A stretch of DNA of 64,000 bases from Jaltomata sinuosa (taxonomy: Eukaryota; Streptophyta; Magnoliopsida; Solanales; Solanaceae). The translations under genes and the position numbers were made by a program. The stretch spans positions 62,001-126,000 of the forward strand of contig QJPP01003554.1 of NCBI GenBank assembly GCA_003996215.1, written 5' to 3'. The notes beneath the pieces are model-generated. The model was not told where the DNA came from. It was given only the letters and a program-made list of their open reading frames with translations, and did not search any database. Positions 44,041 to 54,724 of the stretch are shown here, piece by piece (position 1 is the stretch's first letter; each line of letters opens with the position of its first letter).

Positions 44041-45180
44041 TCTGACACTCTGAAATGTAAAATCGATGGAGCTGAAAATTTCTATGGATTCCTTATTGTT
44101 TAGCTACCATAAAAATAAGATAAACTTTATTACATTTATCCAATCGCTTTACGGATTTTCCTAGACCATACCTTGCTCAGATTTCGTCCAAGACTAGCCT
44201 AGCCTTAAATTTTTAACTCCCAATTATGGAATAATTTTAACCTCGATTCTTGCATGATTAGCTCACCCATAACAATGGGAAGGGTTGTCATAACAGATAC
44301 CAATTTACTAATCATTCATCCCCAAATGATCAAATAAGAAAAGTAAACCAAGTCGAGAAAAGAAAGAGTACATGAATCCTCAAACAAGTGAGGGTACTTG
44401 TCCCGCATGTCCTTCTTGGTTTTCCAAGTGGCTTCTTCAACTGGATGATGCTTTAATTTAATCTTTACCAATTTAATATCCTTTGTACTTAACTTTCATA
44501 CATCCCAATCAAGAATGGCAACTGTCTCCTCCTTATACATAAGATCATTATCTAATAAGACTAAATTTCATGTGATGATGTACTCCCCATCCCTATGGTA
44601 TCTCATAAGCATGGATACAACTAACACCAGATATACCTCTAACAAGCTTGGTGGCAATGCCAAACTATATGCTACCGACCCTATATCTCCAAAAACCTCA
44701 AATGGACTGATATACCGATGGTTAAGCTTGCCCTTCTTGCCAAACCTCATGACTCCCTTCATAAGTGAAACTTTCAACAAAACTTGTTCGCCAACCTAGA
44801 ATGAAATGTCCCTTACCTTATAGTCTGCATACTCCTTTTGCCTACTCTAGGCTGCCAATAATTTGGTTTGGATACATCTCACCTTTTCCTGAGCTTCCTT
44901 CACCAAATCAGTTCCCAGAGGTTTCACATCACCAACCTTGAAGCATCTTATGGGCCTTCTACACCCCCTCCCATAGAGTGCCTCTAATGGAGCCATATCA
45001 ATGTTGGAGTGATAAGAGTTGTTATATGAGGATTCACACAATGGCAAGAACTGGTCCCAATGGACACGAAATTCGATCACACATGCCCTCAACATGTCCT
45101 CAAGAACCTTAATCATCCTCTCCGATTGTCCATCAGTCTGAGGATGGACAACTCCAAACCATCTGCCAATTCAGAATTAG
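44041..45180 (-). mobile_element. Element G: 3' end of a minus-strand chromovirus
   Basis: Minus-strand order: integrase end, chromodomain, purine-rich stretch (GGGGATGAATGAT, 44308-44330 region), LTR start TGTTATGACAACCC at 44295. Only about 255 bp of LTR remains (to about 44041). The LTR piece matches 48440-48637 in fragment H (CCTAGACC..ACCT.GCTCAGATTTC). The left part of the element beyond 45180 is missing. Confidence 0.78.
44400..45165 (-). pseudogene. Element G integrase C-terminus and chromodomain
   Basis: 45116-44847: MIKVLEDMLRACVIEFRVHW, then FLPLCESSYNNSYHSNI and ALYGRGCRRPI, the integrase part after the catalytic Glu. 44780-44568: VSLMKGVMRFGKKGKLNHRY and an SH3-like part. 44560-44400: chromodomain with VAILDWDV approach, KLKHHPVEEATWKTKKDMRD and YPHLF. 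At least one stop between the SH3-like part and chromodomain. Truncated at 45165, so the catalytic core is absent. Confidence 0.82.
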
Positions 45181-45734
45181 GGGCCTTTATTTCTTTCATT
45201 TATCATGTTCCAAATTTCATTGAAGGGCTGGTACATCCTAGTCCTAGATAGCTTAGGGTGAGTTGACTAACATTTAAAGGCTCTATAGTAAAAAAAAGAT
45301 GTTTGTAAATGAAGAATTACATCAATTCAATTATATTCGAAGTATTTATGAGTCAAATTTGAAGAGGCATCTCTAGCAGCACTTTGGAGTTGTTTATTCG
45401 TCATTTTGTTTATTGGCACAGTTCTAATTGGACATTCTTCCTTATTTAATCAATATTCCTCGGCCTCTAAACCGCCCAATTTGTTTTCTCTTTTTAGCTT
45501 TAATCTTTATCTTTCAAGCTTCTTCGCGATGGTCATTTGTTTTGGATATTGTAGTAAACAAAACAAAGATTGCCATGAATATTAAATCAAAATTCAAACT
45601 AAAAGAAGAAGATATATGACAAAGTTGATGAGCCATCCCTCTTTCCCAAATTGGAAAAAATGAAAGTAATATTATGACAAGTGAAAATAGATTTTGAAAA
45701 AGATACTATAACAAAATTTATACCTTAATTCTTT
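45181..45734. other. Unassigned AT-rich stretch
   Basis: No frame, repeat or motif that I can name. It separates the break in G from a plus-strand gag fragment. Could be host spacer or decayed element. Confidence 0.4.
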
Positions 45735-45930
45735 GTGAGCATGTCTTCTGAGCAGAAAATACTTGGTAGGTTTTCGCGGTTGGATCCCCTGAGATTTTCA
45801 GGTGGTCCAGGGGAGGATGCTCATGTGTTTCTGATCAGCTGCCACAGGCAATGCCACCACATTAGCTGCTTACTGGACTCCATGTCTGAGTGTGCGATCG
45901 AAGTAGTTTTGTGTGGAGTTTGTAGTTGTT
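45735..45930 (+). pseudogene. Chromovirus gag fragment
   Basis: The frame reads SSEQKILGRFSRLDPLRFSG GPGEDAHVFLISC, clearly alike to the capsid start of element A (SEQKALGRFFRLAPSRFTGT). About 40 codons are convincing, then the similarity fades. It is joined to an LTR U3 at about 45931 rather than to the rest of gag, so the locus is rearranged. Confidence 0.75.
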
Positions 45931-47825
45931 AGCTATTATTTTTGGTACACGCAGAGTTGCGGATGCCTTGGCCATACCTATGTTGTCGCGCCTGCACCCT
46001 AGATGCTTCCCTTGCAGTGCTTGGACCATGCTTGCAATGCCTGCTGGCTTCAGCAGGGGGCGCGCCTGTGCTACTTTGCTCTCCATGGAGATGGCGCCCC
46101 TGCGGTGCACTAGGCGCACTTGCGCCTAGAGCATAGCAGCTTATATAAACTCTTTCTCCTTCATTCGTTCAGAACCCCATGTGATTTTCACCATTTCCTC
46201 TTGAGATCAAGCTCTATTTTCTGTGGGAGCTTATTATAAAGTGCTGGAGTGATCAAGTCTTGTCTGTGATAAATTTCTCGACTTCAATTCGTAAGTTCTA
46301 AACCTTTAATTTTGTAAATTCTACATTTTGATTATTTTTGTTCTTGGGGTTCTAAGGGCAGTTTTGGGCCCTTTCTTTGCTTGATTTCCGCTTAATTTTT
46401 TAGCATGCATTTCTTGTAACATTGGGAACCTTGTGGTAACTTTTATTTCTGGTCTTGGATTGTGAGTTTCACAGGCCCATTTTTATCCCATATTTCGACC
46501 CAGCTAAAATCTTAGAAATATGTGTCTTTAACTTCATATTGATGAGTAAAGTATTTTTTTGATAGTTTATTGGCTATTCAGGACTTCTCGAAGCATCTCG
46601 GGCTTGGATGATGTCTTTCTAGCAGCTTGTCATCGGACATCAGGTAGGTTATGGATTAGCGATCTCAGACTTTGCCTATATAGAATATAATTGTACTACT
46701 TAGCATCCTTGCGTTGGGTTTACTAGGTTGGTACCCCAGACCTTGTCTGTTTCCTTTCTGTCTGTCTTATTTCCTTCATTGGCTTTAGATTTGAGATAGT
46801 TTTGTAGTACCACCCTTGTGGCCCCGTGTGGCCTTTGTATATGCCTTTGGACCATAGACGGTGGGATATTTTGGAAATGTCCGCGAGTCCTGGAAATTGA
46901 TTTACGAGTATAAGTTGGTTATCTATGCTATAGAGCTGAGCATGTGCAGGGCCGGTAGGTTGATTGTGAGTTATTGTTTGTGCTGGAGCATATCATCATT
47001 ATCATACAAAGAGTTTTTTGCATTTAATTTACTACTACTACATGGTTGCGGGCCTGACTATCACCTTTTTTCTAAACTTTGCATGGCCCCGAGGGCCCTT
47101 TTTCAGTATAAATGGCTATAAAAGGAGTTAAAACTAGTTTTATGGATTTTCCTGAGATAAAAGAAATTATATGATGGTTTTCACACTGATTTTGAGATGG
47201 TACTAGACTCAGCTGAGCTGAGCACTAGACATGTTTTATTACTGATTTTAGACCCGGATAGACTTTGGGTACAAGTATGGAGATTCTGAGATCTACTAAT
47301 TTTAGTCCCGGATAGACTCTGGGCACGCGTATTGAGATTTTGAGATTTACTGATTTTAGACCCAAAAATATTTTGGGTACCCTTATCGAGATTTTGAGAG
47401 TTTGTATGTGGTCGCGGAGACCTCCATGGATCTTGTTGATCTAGACCAGGGGCTACGAGCTGCGAATGCTGGGGGAGAGGTATACAGAGGAGTAGAATAC
47501 GAGGAACCCTTCTATGGGTCCTGCCTGCTGGGTCTACAGGAACCAAAGGAGGTGCATATGGTATTACTGGCACACAAGATAATATCATCATTATATCATT
47601 CATTTTGTGTACGGTTCCACCCTTGCTTGCTATTTGTTGAGTGTACGCTATGGTAGTATGGTGTCGGAGGGTTTGTTTTCACTTGTATGTGTTCCTCGGG
47701 TGTATGGGCACTTGTTGGAATTTTAGGTAGATTAGTTTACTCATTCTAGGTGTAGTACTAGTTAGTGTACCTTTTCGATCATCCTTTCCTTGTGAGTAGT
47801 ATTGTTAGTATGATAATGTTTAAAT
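45931..47825 (+). repeat. LTR fragment I, A-related family, plus strand
   Basis: A GC-rich patch (45940-46135, GGCGCGCC, GGCGCCCC, TAGGCGCAC) precedes TTATATAAAC at 46141-46150. Downstream text parallels the reverse complement of A's LTR: TGTGGCCCCGTGTGGCC, CCATAGACGGTGGG, GAGGTTCCACCCTTGC-like and GAGTGTACGCTNTGGTAGTATGG. A 61-bp duplication (GGATAGACT.TGGG, near 47255 and 47312) is internal. It is cut at about 47825 before the LTR end. Confidence 0.75.
46141..46150 (+). promoter_or_regulatory. Probable TATA box of LTR fragment I
   Basis: TTATATAAAC directly after the GC-rich patch, with TCTTTCTCCTTCATT following, a pyrimidine-rich start-site context. Confidence 0.5.
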
Positions 47826-48032
47826 CGTCTTGACACTTGTGTTTTTTTGAAGCATATCTAACGGGTGTAGAAGTGTTGAAGGCACTTCAACGTAACTTCT
47901 ACTAGTTGACATTGGCACCAGATGGGCATGTCGGTGTGCAATGTGGGCATATGGTGGCATGCATGACTAATCCGTGATACGCACTGGTGCCTACAAAACC
48001 ACATCAATGACGACTCATTGTATGTTGGTATT
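47826..48032 (-). repeat. Inverted fragment of the 33.8-39 kb tandem unit
   Basis: Its reverse complement (ACAATGAGTCGTCATTGATG, GTGGTTTTGTAGGCACCAGT, TAGTCATGCATGCCACCAT ... TTCAACACTTCTAC) aligns over about 200 bp with 34160-34350 and the corresponding parts of copies two and three. This is the only inverted copy. Confidence 0.85.
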
Positions 48033-48055
48033 AAAAAAGAGTCAGATCGATTCCA

Positions 48056-48637
48056 TCACCGATGAGTGTCAGATTGAAACCACCTTGAAATACTTCTAGA
48101 CTGACCATGCCCAAATATGGGCATCCTTTGAAGTAATCCTGCAGGCCTTTGGTGCTTATACTTCACCTGCCGTAGCAGAAGTCGCCCACTATAGCGGGGT
48201 TGACTGTATTTGACTCCCAATATAGAAGGAATTTCTCTGCTATAGTAGCGGCACTGTAGTGGTGTGTCACCCGCTATAGCATCTGACACGGGATAAAAAC
48301 TCAGGAATCCTCCTAGTTTTGCCCATTTTGCAACACACCTTCAAACCTTGACATTCCAGACCAACCCCTTCACGTCAACTTTGATATCGGGAGTTTTATT
48401 CACCCGAATTCATTTATGAAAAGTCCTACAAACTCCATAACGCCTTAGCTAATATATAAACCAGCTTAAACTTAGTTATTTTACCGAATCCTTTCTCGTA
48501 TTGCCCTAGACCTCACCTCGCTCAGATTTCATCCGAGGCTAGCCTAGCCCAAAATTTTCAACTCCCCAACCCAAAAGATTTCTAACCCATTTTCTCGTAT
48601 GAATAGCTCACCCATAAGGACGGGAAGGGTCGTTACA
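48056..48637 (-). mobile_element. Fragment H: rearranged chromovirus integrase piece plus LTR piece
   Basis: 48175-48075 (minus) encodes RQVKYKHQRPAGLLQRMPI, the segment after the integrase zinc finger. 48190-48300 is a patch of CTATAGCGG/CCGCTATAG words. 48300-48637 is an LTR beginning TGTAACGACCC on the minus strand and related to G's LTR. The integrase piece lies downstream of the LTR start with the middle missing, so a deletion or template switch joined them. Confidence 0.7.
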
Positions 48638-49312
48638 AAAGGATAATTCTCAGCCTCAGGTAATCTTTGAAAAGGTAATGCTTAACCCAATCAACTTTCA
48701 AAGGATAATGCTTATCCTCGGGTAATATCTTGAAAAGGTAGTGCTTAACCCAATAAACTTTCAAAGGAAAATTCTTAGCCTCAGGTAATATCTTGAAAAG
48801 GTAATGCTTAACCCAATCAACTTCCAAAGGACAATGTTTAGCCACGGGTAATCTTTGAAAAGGTAATGCTTAACCCAATCAACTTCTTTAAGACAATGCT
48901 TAGCCTCAGCTAATATCTTGAAAAGGCAATGCTTAACCCAATCAACTTCCAAAGGATAATGCTTAGCCTCGGGTAACATCTTGAAAAGGTAATGCTTAAC
49001 CCAATCAACTTCCAAAGGACAATTCTTAGCCTTGGGTAATCTTTGAAAAGGTAATACTTAACCCAATCAACTTCCAAAGAACAATGCTTAGCCTCGAGTA
49101 ATATCTAAAAAGGTTGTGCTTAACCAAATCAACTTCCAAAGGACAATGCTTAGCCTCGAGTAATATCTTGAAAAGGTAATGCTTACCCCAATCAACTTCC
49201 CAAAGGACAATGCTTAGCCTCAGATAATCTTTGAAAATGTAATGCTTAACCCAATCAACTTTCAAAGGATAATGCTTAGCCTCGGGCAATCTTTGAAAAG
49301 GTGATGCTTAAC
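48638..49312. repeat. Tandem array of a 61-63 bp repeat, 11 copies
   Basis: Consensus of each unit: CAAAGGACAATGCTTAGCCT CGGGTAAT(AT)CTTTGAAAAG GTAATGCTTAACCCAATCAA CTTC. Copies start near 48638, 48700, 48762, 48824, 48886, 48949, 49012, 49074, 49136, 49199 and 49263. The alternation ATCTTTG versus ATATCTTG accounts for the 1-2 bp length differences. On the minus strand units read KHYPLEVDWVKHYLFKILPE, but the frame shifts between units. A half unit sits alone at 49605-49625. The array starts one base after H's LTR end. Confidence 0.93.
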
Positions 49313-49680
49313 CTCATTTATAGTAGCCTTATTAGTAGTATATCAATTTGGAGTAGCCCAATAGTAGCTTGGTGCAATTGTTATTATGTTGCAATTTATT
49401 TCCTATGATAATTTCTGCATTCAAAGAAAAATCGTAAAAATTTCAACAGAAATGATTGACTCATACCTTTGCTTTTCATTAGATTTTGAACTTTCACTCT
49501 ATCCGGTGTGTCTTGAGATGTAATCCTTGAAATTTTTGAGGATATTCCTAAAAATAATTGTCCCAGTTTATAACTTAGAAAATTTTGTACTCCCCTTTTC
49601 AAAATTCAAAAGGACAATGCTTAGCCTTTAGAATTTTTCATTGATGATATAGTATGCTAGTGAGATTGTATTTGTTATTC
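49313..49680. other. Unassigned stretch with one isolated half-repeat
   Basis: AT-rich. Only the AAAAGGACAATGCTTAGCC at 49606-49624, a remnant of the 62-bp array, is recognisable. Confidence 0.5.
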
Positions 49681-50680
49681 CTGCACCCCTAGACAAGGAA
49701 AGCAACTATTTGCTAAGTGTACGCTCCGGTAGTATGGGATGCCAACGGGTTAATTTTCACTTGTACGTGTACCTCGAGTATATGGGCGCCCCCTGGGAGT
49801 GTAAGTAGATTAGCTTACTCGCTCCTATTATAGTATTTGCTAGTTACTTGTCGATTACTGTTGGATCATCCTTACCTTATGGGTTGTGTTTCAAGTATGT
49901 TTTTATTTGGTTGCTTTTCCTTCTTTCCCTTTTATTTTAGGTGACCGATATACTGCCATGTTTCTTAAACTCTATGTATGTATATATGGTTGTTGCAAGG
50001 ATACAGGTGCATTCTCTACTCTTTCACCTGTGTTCTATGATATATATCTTCTGTGGCTAGCATTGTATAAGTGTACCTTTTTTGTCTTCCATATGTGGCT
50101 AGCTTCCGTGTTTTTTCTTGTGTTTTCTTCTGTGACTACTTTCTTCATTATCTGTTATTTACTACTTTTATATTTTATCTGCGCTCAATTGGCCTATGAT
50201 GCCTACTGGGTACCCGCTGCTTTGTAATTTGTGCTCATACTATACTTCTGCATCTTTCTGGTGCAGATCCTAGTGTGAGCTCTCAACGTTGATCGCATGG
50301 ACACTCGTGCAACTTTTGGACATCCGAGACTAGGGTGAGATCCTGACAATCGGGGCTTGACCATATCTCTTCTTTTGGCACTGCTTACTCTTTTACTATT
50401 CAGAGACAGTTGTATATTCTAATGTGTACCCTCTTGTACTCTGTATATTTAGTAGTGGCTTCTCTACTATGATACCAGGTCATGGGATGGTTTAGCTTTC
50501 CATATATATATGATATGTTTATTCCCTTTCTTTACTTCTTATCTTGCTTCCGCTTACCTTGTTCTTGTGCATGCTTATTTAGCTAGTAGCCCATTACTAA
50601 CCATTCTGGTCTGCAGAGATTGGTTCGCCTACAGGGGGGGTTGTAGGTGCCATCATGACCTGAGAAATTGGGTCGTGACA
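49681..50680 (+). repeat. LTR fragment L: 3' part of an A-family LTR, plus strand
   Basis: The text from AAGTGTACGCTCCGGTAGTA (49715) to GAGAAATTGGGTCGTGACA (50662-50680) parallels the reverse complement of A's LTR (3050-2071). The end is exact. The 5' part is missing, cut at about 49681. It inserted into element J's left LTR. An open frame at 49886-50227 within it is not a gene. Confidence 0.82.
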
Positions 50681-50873
50681 AGGGGGGGATTATTCTCCCA
50701 ATAAGTTTTATGCTTTTTAATTTTAAATTTTAATATGTAGGTGAACTGGACAAACTAACCATATTAATATATGATGTTTTTAGTATGTTTTTCTTTATCA
50801 TCTGATTTATCTTCATCAATGTTTGCAACTATTAGCTTCCACATGATGCTCTCTCGATTTCGGACGCAACAAG

Positions 50874-50885
50874 TGGTATCAGAAT
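50874..50885 (+). other. Primer-binding site of element J
   Basis: TGGTATCAGAAT, 10 of 12 bases matching the iMet type TGGTATCAGAGC, two bases after the LTR end. Confidence 0.8.
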
Positions 50886-51368
50886 CAATGGTTCAGATTG
50901 AAGACATGTTAAGATCAAAGTTGCAACCAATTTGGTGATAGTGAAGATTTTTTGTCCAAAAAAAACAAAGCCCAAAATACTACATGTGGAGATATTATTC
51001 AACCATATTTTTTAACAATATTGTTGCTGATCCATCTTTTTAAATAAAAAAACATTTTTAACTCATGCTTACTTTAACGCATGAGCTCCAACTTTCAACC
51101 CCTGCCAAATTTTAACGCTTGGGATCCTTTCAAGTCATGTCTACTTTTAACGCATGAGCTCCACTTTTAACCCTGCTAACTTTTAATACAGGGCTTCAAT
51201 ATTATTAACCCGTGCTTACTTTAACACACAAGGCTTTAATTTTTTACCCATATTGATTTTTAAACATGGCAAGAAGCAGTGATAAAGATAATGTGAAGAA
51301 TGAATATCATGCATGTGAAGAAGGCCGATCAAATTTTGTCAAGAAAATCCACCCAAAAGGGGGAGATT

Positions 51369-51797
51369 TGTTATGATTTTTGCTCCAATTTTCTTACCGA
51401 ATTTGAGTTTTACTTTTCTTGGAAGAAAAATAAAAGTATTACAATAATTGGTTTTACTTTTCCTGAAAGGAAAATATAATTCTCTTTCATATTTGGCTAT
51501 ATTTTGTCTTGGAGGAAAAGTTTTAACTTTTATAAATTGAAGATCCCTCTTCTCATTCCACAACACAATAGCATCCACAATGTAATCGTTAAGAGAGTTT
51601 TATTTAAGGGGAGATTATTCTCCCAATAAGTTTTATATTTTTTAATTTTAGTTTTTAATATGTAAGTCACTTGACCAAATTAACCATATTAATATATGAT
51701 GCTTTTTAGTACATTTTTCTTTATCATCTGATTTATCGCCATCAATGTTTGCAACTATTAGCTTCCGCATGACGCCCTCTGGATTTTGAACCCAACA
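51369..51797 (+). repeat. Element J 3' LTR
   Basis: Complete, 429 bp. Contains GGGGAGATTATTCTCCCA (51608-51625), a near-palindrome at the point where L broke the other LTR. ATAAATTGAAGATCCCTCTT near 51533 may be the TATA region. Confidence 0.75.
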
Positions 51798-52500
51798 TAA
51801 ATTTCATTTTAGTCTCTCTTTCTCTCTCGTAAATTTTAGGGAAATGCAAAGTGGAAAAAACATCCCTCCTTTTTCTTTCTTTTAATTGAATCCTCCCTCT
51901 TTTACTTTCACACTGTCACTAGGTTTGCTCATCTAATTCAAACAAGTTAACCTTCATTCTAGCAAAAATTAGGGTTTGAATTGTAATTTCCTACCCTTCT
52001 ACTAAAAGGCTTCTAGTTTCAATCGTTTCTGGTTTGTTTTTTTGATTATCCATATCAAATTATTTCTGTGATTTACAGATCTATCTTCTAACAATTGAAC
52101 TATTGGTTTCTCTTTCTTCGTTACCAGTTGTTTGATTCAATTCCCTCTTTTTCTTTTATTCACTTCTTAGTTCGTCATTAAGGTTGGAATTTGTTTTAGT
52201 TCTCTCGCTTGGGTGGGTCGATCTTCTGTTTGAAAACTTTTGGCTTTGATTCAATAGGTAAGTTCTCCTTTCACTTTTTTGGTCATTCTATGTAGCATAA
52301 ACTCTATTTATTGTGTCTGGTATATTTAATTAGATATCATGTGATAATTGACCAGCAGAAGGACATTTAGACCTGGTTTCCATGAGTAGGGTCAACGATC
52401 TGTGGTTTGAACCACAGTCCATGAACCTTGCTCGTGGAACTTCACTTACCCTATTTTCTAAGTTTAACTTTTCCAGAATATTTTCTCTATTTGTCCCTGC
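51798..52500. other. Unassigned low-repeat stretch
   Basis: AT-rich with pyrimidine tracts and a donor-like AATAGGTAAGT at 52255. The text reads like the 5' region of a gene or an uncharacterised LTR, but no coding exon follows. Could include K's 3' LTR, of which no partner copy is present for comparison. Confidence 0.35.
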
Positions 52501-53405
52501 ACACATAGCAAACATTAGTCTTAGGTTGCCTCCCAAGCAGCGCTTGATTTAACATCGCAGCACAACACAGGTCACTTGACTACTCAGACTTCATCAAGTT
52601 TCCCTCATGGGTTGCCTCCCATTCAGTGCATGATTTAACATCATGGCATGACACAGGTTCCTTGGTTGATCAGACTTCACCAAGGGTCTAGACTTCAACA
52701 GCTTTTAGCTCCTCTACAATTCCAAAATAAGCCTTGATACGCTGGCCATTTGCTTTGAACCTCTTTCCCTCATGATTTTCAAGCTCTATGTCACCATATG
52801 GGAACACTTGTACCACTTTGAATGGTCAAATTCATTTGGACTTCAACTTTCCTGAAAACAAGAAAAGTCTAGAATTGAACAGTAGAATCAAATCACCCGG
52901 TGCAAAATCTCTCTTCTCAATCTTCCGATCATAATACAATTTCATCTTTTCTTTGTACAAGGTAGAACTTTCATAGGCGTTGAGGAAAAACTCATCCAAC
53001 TCATTCAACTGACCAAGCCGCTGAAAAGATGTTGCAATCCAATCTAAATTCAAATATTTTAGTTCACACATGGCCTTATGCTCAAGCTCAACCGGTAGAT
53101 GACATGTCTTCCCAAACATAAGTTGATATCGTGACATACCTATTGGTGTCTTGTACGCAGTCCGATACGCCCACAAAGCATCATCCAGTTTCCTAGACCA
53201 ATCCGTACTATTTGCATTCACTGTCTTTGATAGGATTGACTTTATCTCGTGGTTAGAAACCTCAACTTGCCCACTAGTTTGGGGATGATAGGGGGTTTCA
53301 ACCTTATGTCTTACTCCATACTTCTCAAGTAAAGTGCGAAACAACTTATTGCAAAAGTGAGAGCCTCCATCATTAATAATTGCTCGTGGTGTACAAAATC
53401 TCCTC
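52501..53405 (-). pseudogene. Fragment K: Athila-like integrase core and C-terminus
   Basis: 53405-52832 is open for about 190 codons: [20 protein letters not shown] (second catalytic Asp), [16 protein letters not shown] (Glu), then [20 protein letters not shown] and [14 protein letters not shown] to KLKSK, a TGA, and after one more stop the frame continues FKVVQVFPYGDIELEN to ANGQRIKAY (about 52690). The usual tail CAAGCGCTGCTTGGGAGGCA (minus) is at 52549-52530, with a decayed second copy near 52620. Very like B's integrase. Truncated upstream: the zinc finger and first Asp are missing. Confidence 0.87.
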
Positions 53406-54165
53406 ATGTGGAATTATGTTACTGCTAACCATCTTATTTTGAGATGTTGTTGAGAGCATCCGAGAGGAGGAAATTCTCAAAATAAAACTACAAGTGTGAA
53501 TTATGCCAAAAAGGATGCAGCACAATGTGGAACTTATTTTAGTAGCAAACTGGGACATAGTCCGAAGAGGAATATCAAACTCTTTGGATACTAGCTGAAG
53601 GATGACTTCCACCCCCATCAAACCACACCCCTATCAGAAGGCATGTGGGTATTTCCTTTATTTTTTGTTCCAGTTTCACATTCAGGGTATTTTTTGAACT
53701 CACACTAGGAGCAATATCCTTCTCTTTCAAATTTGGGTGACAATACACCTAGAGCTTTGAAAATTATGTCCGTGTAAGATCTTATTTATGAGTGTGAAGC
53801 ATGCAACATTAATATTTGCAAGCTTTTTTTTTATAACTCAATATATTTTTCACTCATCTTAAACCACAAAGGCTATATCCACATAAGGATGTGTCCTTTC
53901 AACTGATTGAATCAAACTACAAGCATCCTGATTCCCTGAGTTTTGGGATATATAGGTAGGCTCTATATTAAAAACTCAGCTGCATTCCAAACCTCCCCCC
54001 AATCCTCTTACTCCCCAGCTTTTTGATCTGTCCATAATTCGAGATTGGGAAAACTTTTGAATTTTTTGAAAATCATATATAAATTCAAGCATCTTGAACT
54101 ACAAGCGTCCTGAATGACGCCAACCAAAGAAGTTTTCACGTAAGACTTAACTAGGGTCAACTTCA
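53406..54165. other. Unassigned junction DNA between K and F
   Basis: Two short open frames on the minus strand (53373-53621) show no family likeness. AT-rich, no repeats seen. K's break and F's break both face it. Confidence 0.4.
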
Positions 54166-54724
54166 AGCATATGGTAGGCATTTTGTTTGATGTATTAGTA
54201 AAGCTGGACAAATTTATACTCCCGATGGACTTTGTGTTGTAAGATTGTGACATGGATTTAGAGGTGCCTTTAATTTTAGGGTGCCCTTTTTTGGCCACCG
54301 AAAGAGCTCTCATTGATGTTGAGTTGGGAGAACTCAAATTTAAGGTGGGAAGCAAAGAAGTGACACTCAAGGTATGCCAACTATGAAGCCTCCAGATTAA
54401 TATTGGGTTGTGTCTGTGATTGCCACCAAGGATGAGTTGGTTGAAGGTCCTTGTGAAGAAGTAATTAGAGGTGAGCCGCCAAGTGATCAACTTGTTCTAT
54501 ATGATGGTCGAAGGGAGAGAGACCCTGGAGAGTTAATCATACCTAAGCTGCCAAACTTGGTGGATATGCACATAGATCCTAATGACACCCCACTGTTGTC
54601 CACATCTTAGGTGTTGAAATCTTGGAAAAAGGATGAGTTGATGAAGATCTTGAGAAATTACTTCCAGAATTTCAAATGGGATCATGCCAATCGCATTGGC
54701 ATGACTCAGGGCGATAAAACTTGA
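54166..54724 (+). pseudogene. Element F protease remnant with RT stub (Athila-like)
   Basis: Starts inside protease (MVGILFDVLVKLDKFILPMD, then LEVPLILGCPFLATERALID and VELGELKFKVGSKEV), closely alike to D, with a TAA at 54241 and frame changes near 54385. 54410-54610 reads SVIATKDELVEGPCEEVIRG and LPNLVDMHIDPNDTP, also as in D. It ends LRNYFQNFKWDHANRIGMTQ, the same RT stub as D, then a stop (54721-54724). The catalytic loop is lost with the 5' end. Confidence 0.83.

Larger units (their letters stand above)
50681..51797 (+). mobile_element. Element J: small copia-like/TRIM-like LTR element without coding capacity
   Basis: Right LTR 51369-51797 (TGTTATGATTTT to GAACCCAACA, 429 bp) follows a polypurine tract AAAAGGGGGAGAT (51355-51367). 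The last 190 bp of that LTR recur at 50681-50871, so the left LTR survives only as its 3' part, cut by L. Two bases later comes TGGTATCAGAATCAA (50874), an iMet-type primer site. The internal region is about 500 bp without ORF and with repeated TTTTAACGCATGAGCTCCA phrases (51070 and 51147). Intact size would be about 1.35 kb, above most TRIMs. Confidence 0.8.

Noticed and set aside
48638..49312. Regular 62-bp array considered as a CRISPR or a repeat protein gene
   Set aside because: Units are contiguous without unique spacers, and the minus-strand frame shifts between units, so neither reading holds.
49886..50227. 113-codon hydrophobic open frame that looks like a membrane protein
   Set aside because: It lies inside the U5-side of an A-family LTR (L). 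T-rich LTR sequence gives Leu/Phe-rich frames by chance.
52200..52270. Splice-donor-like AATAGGTAAGT suggesting a host gene 5' exon
   Set aside because: No coding exon follows; the next recognisable text is minus-strand Athila integrase.
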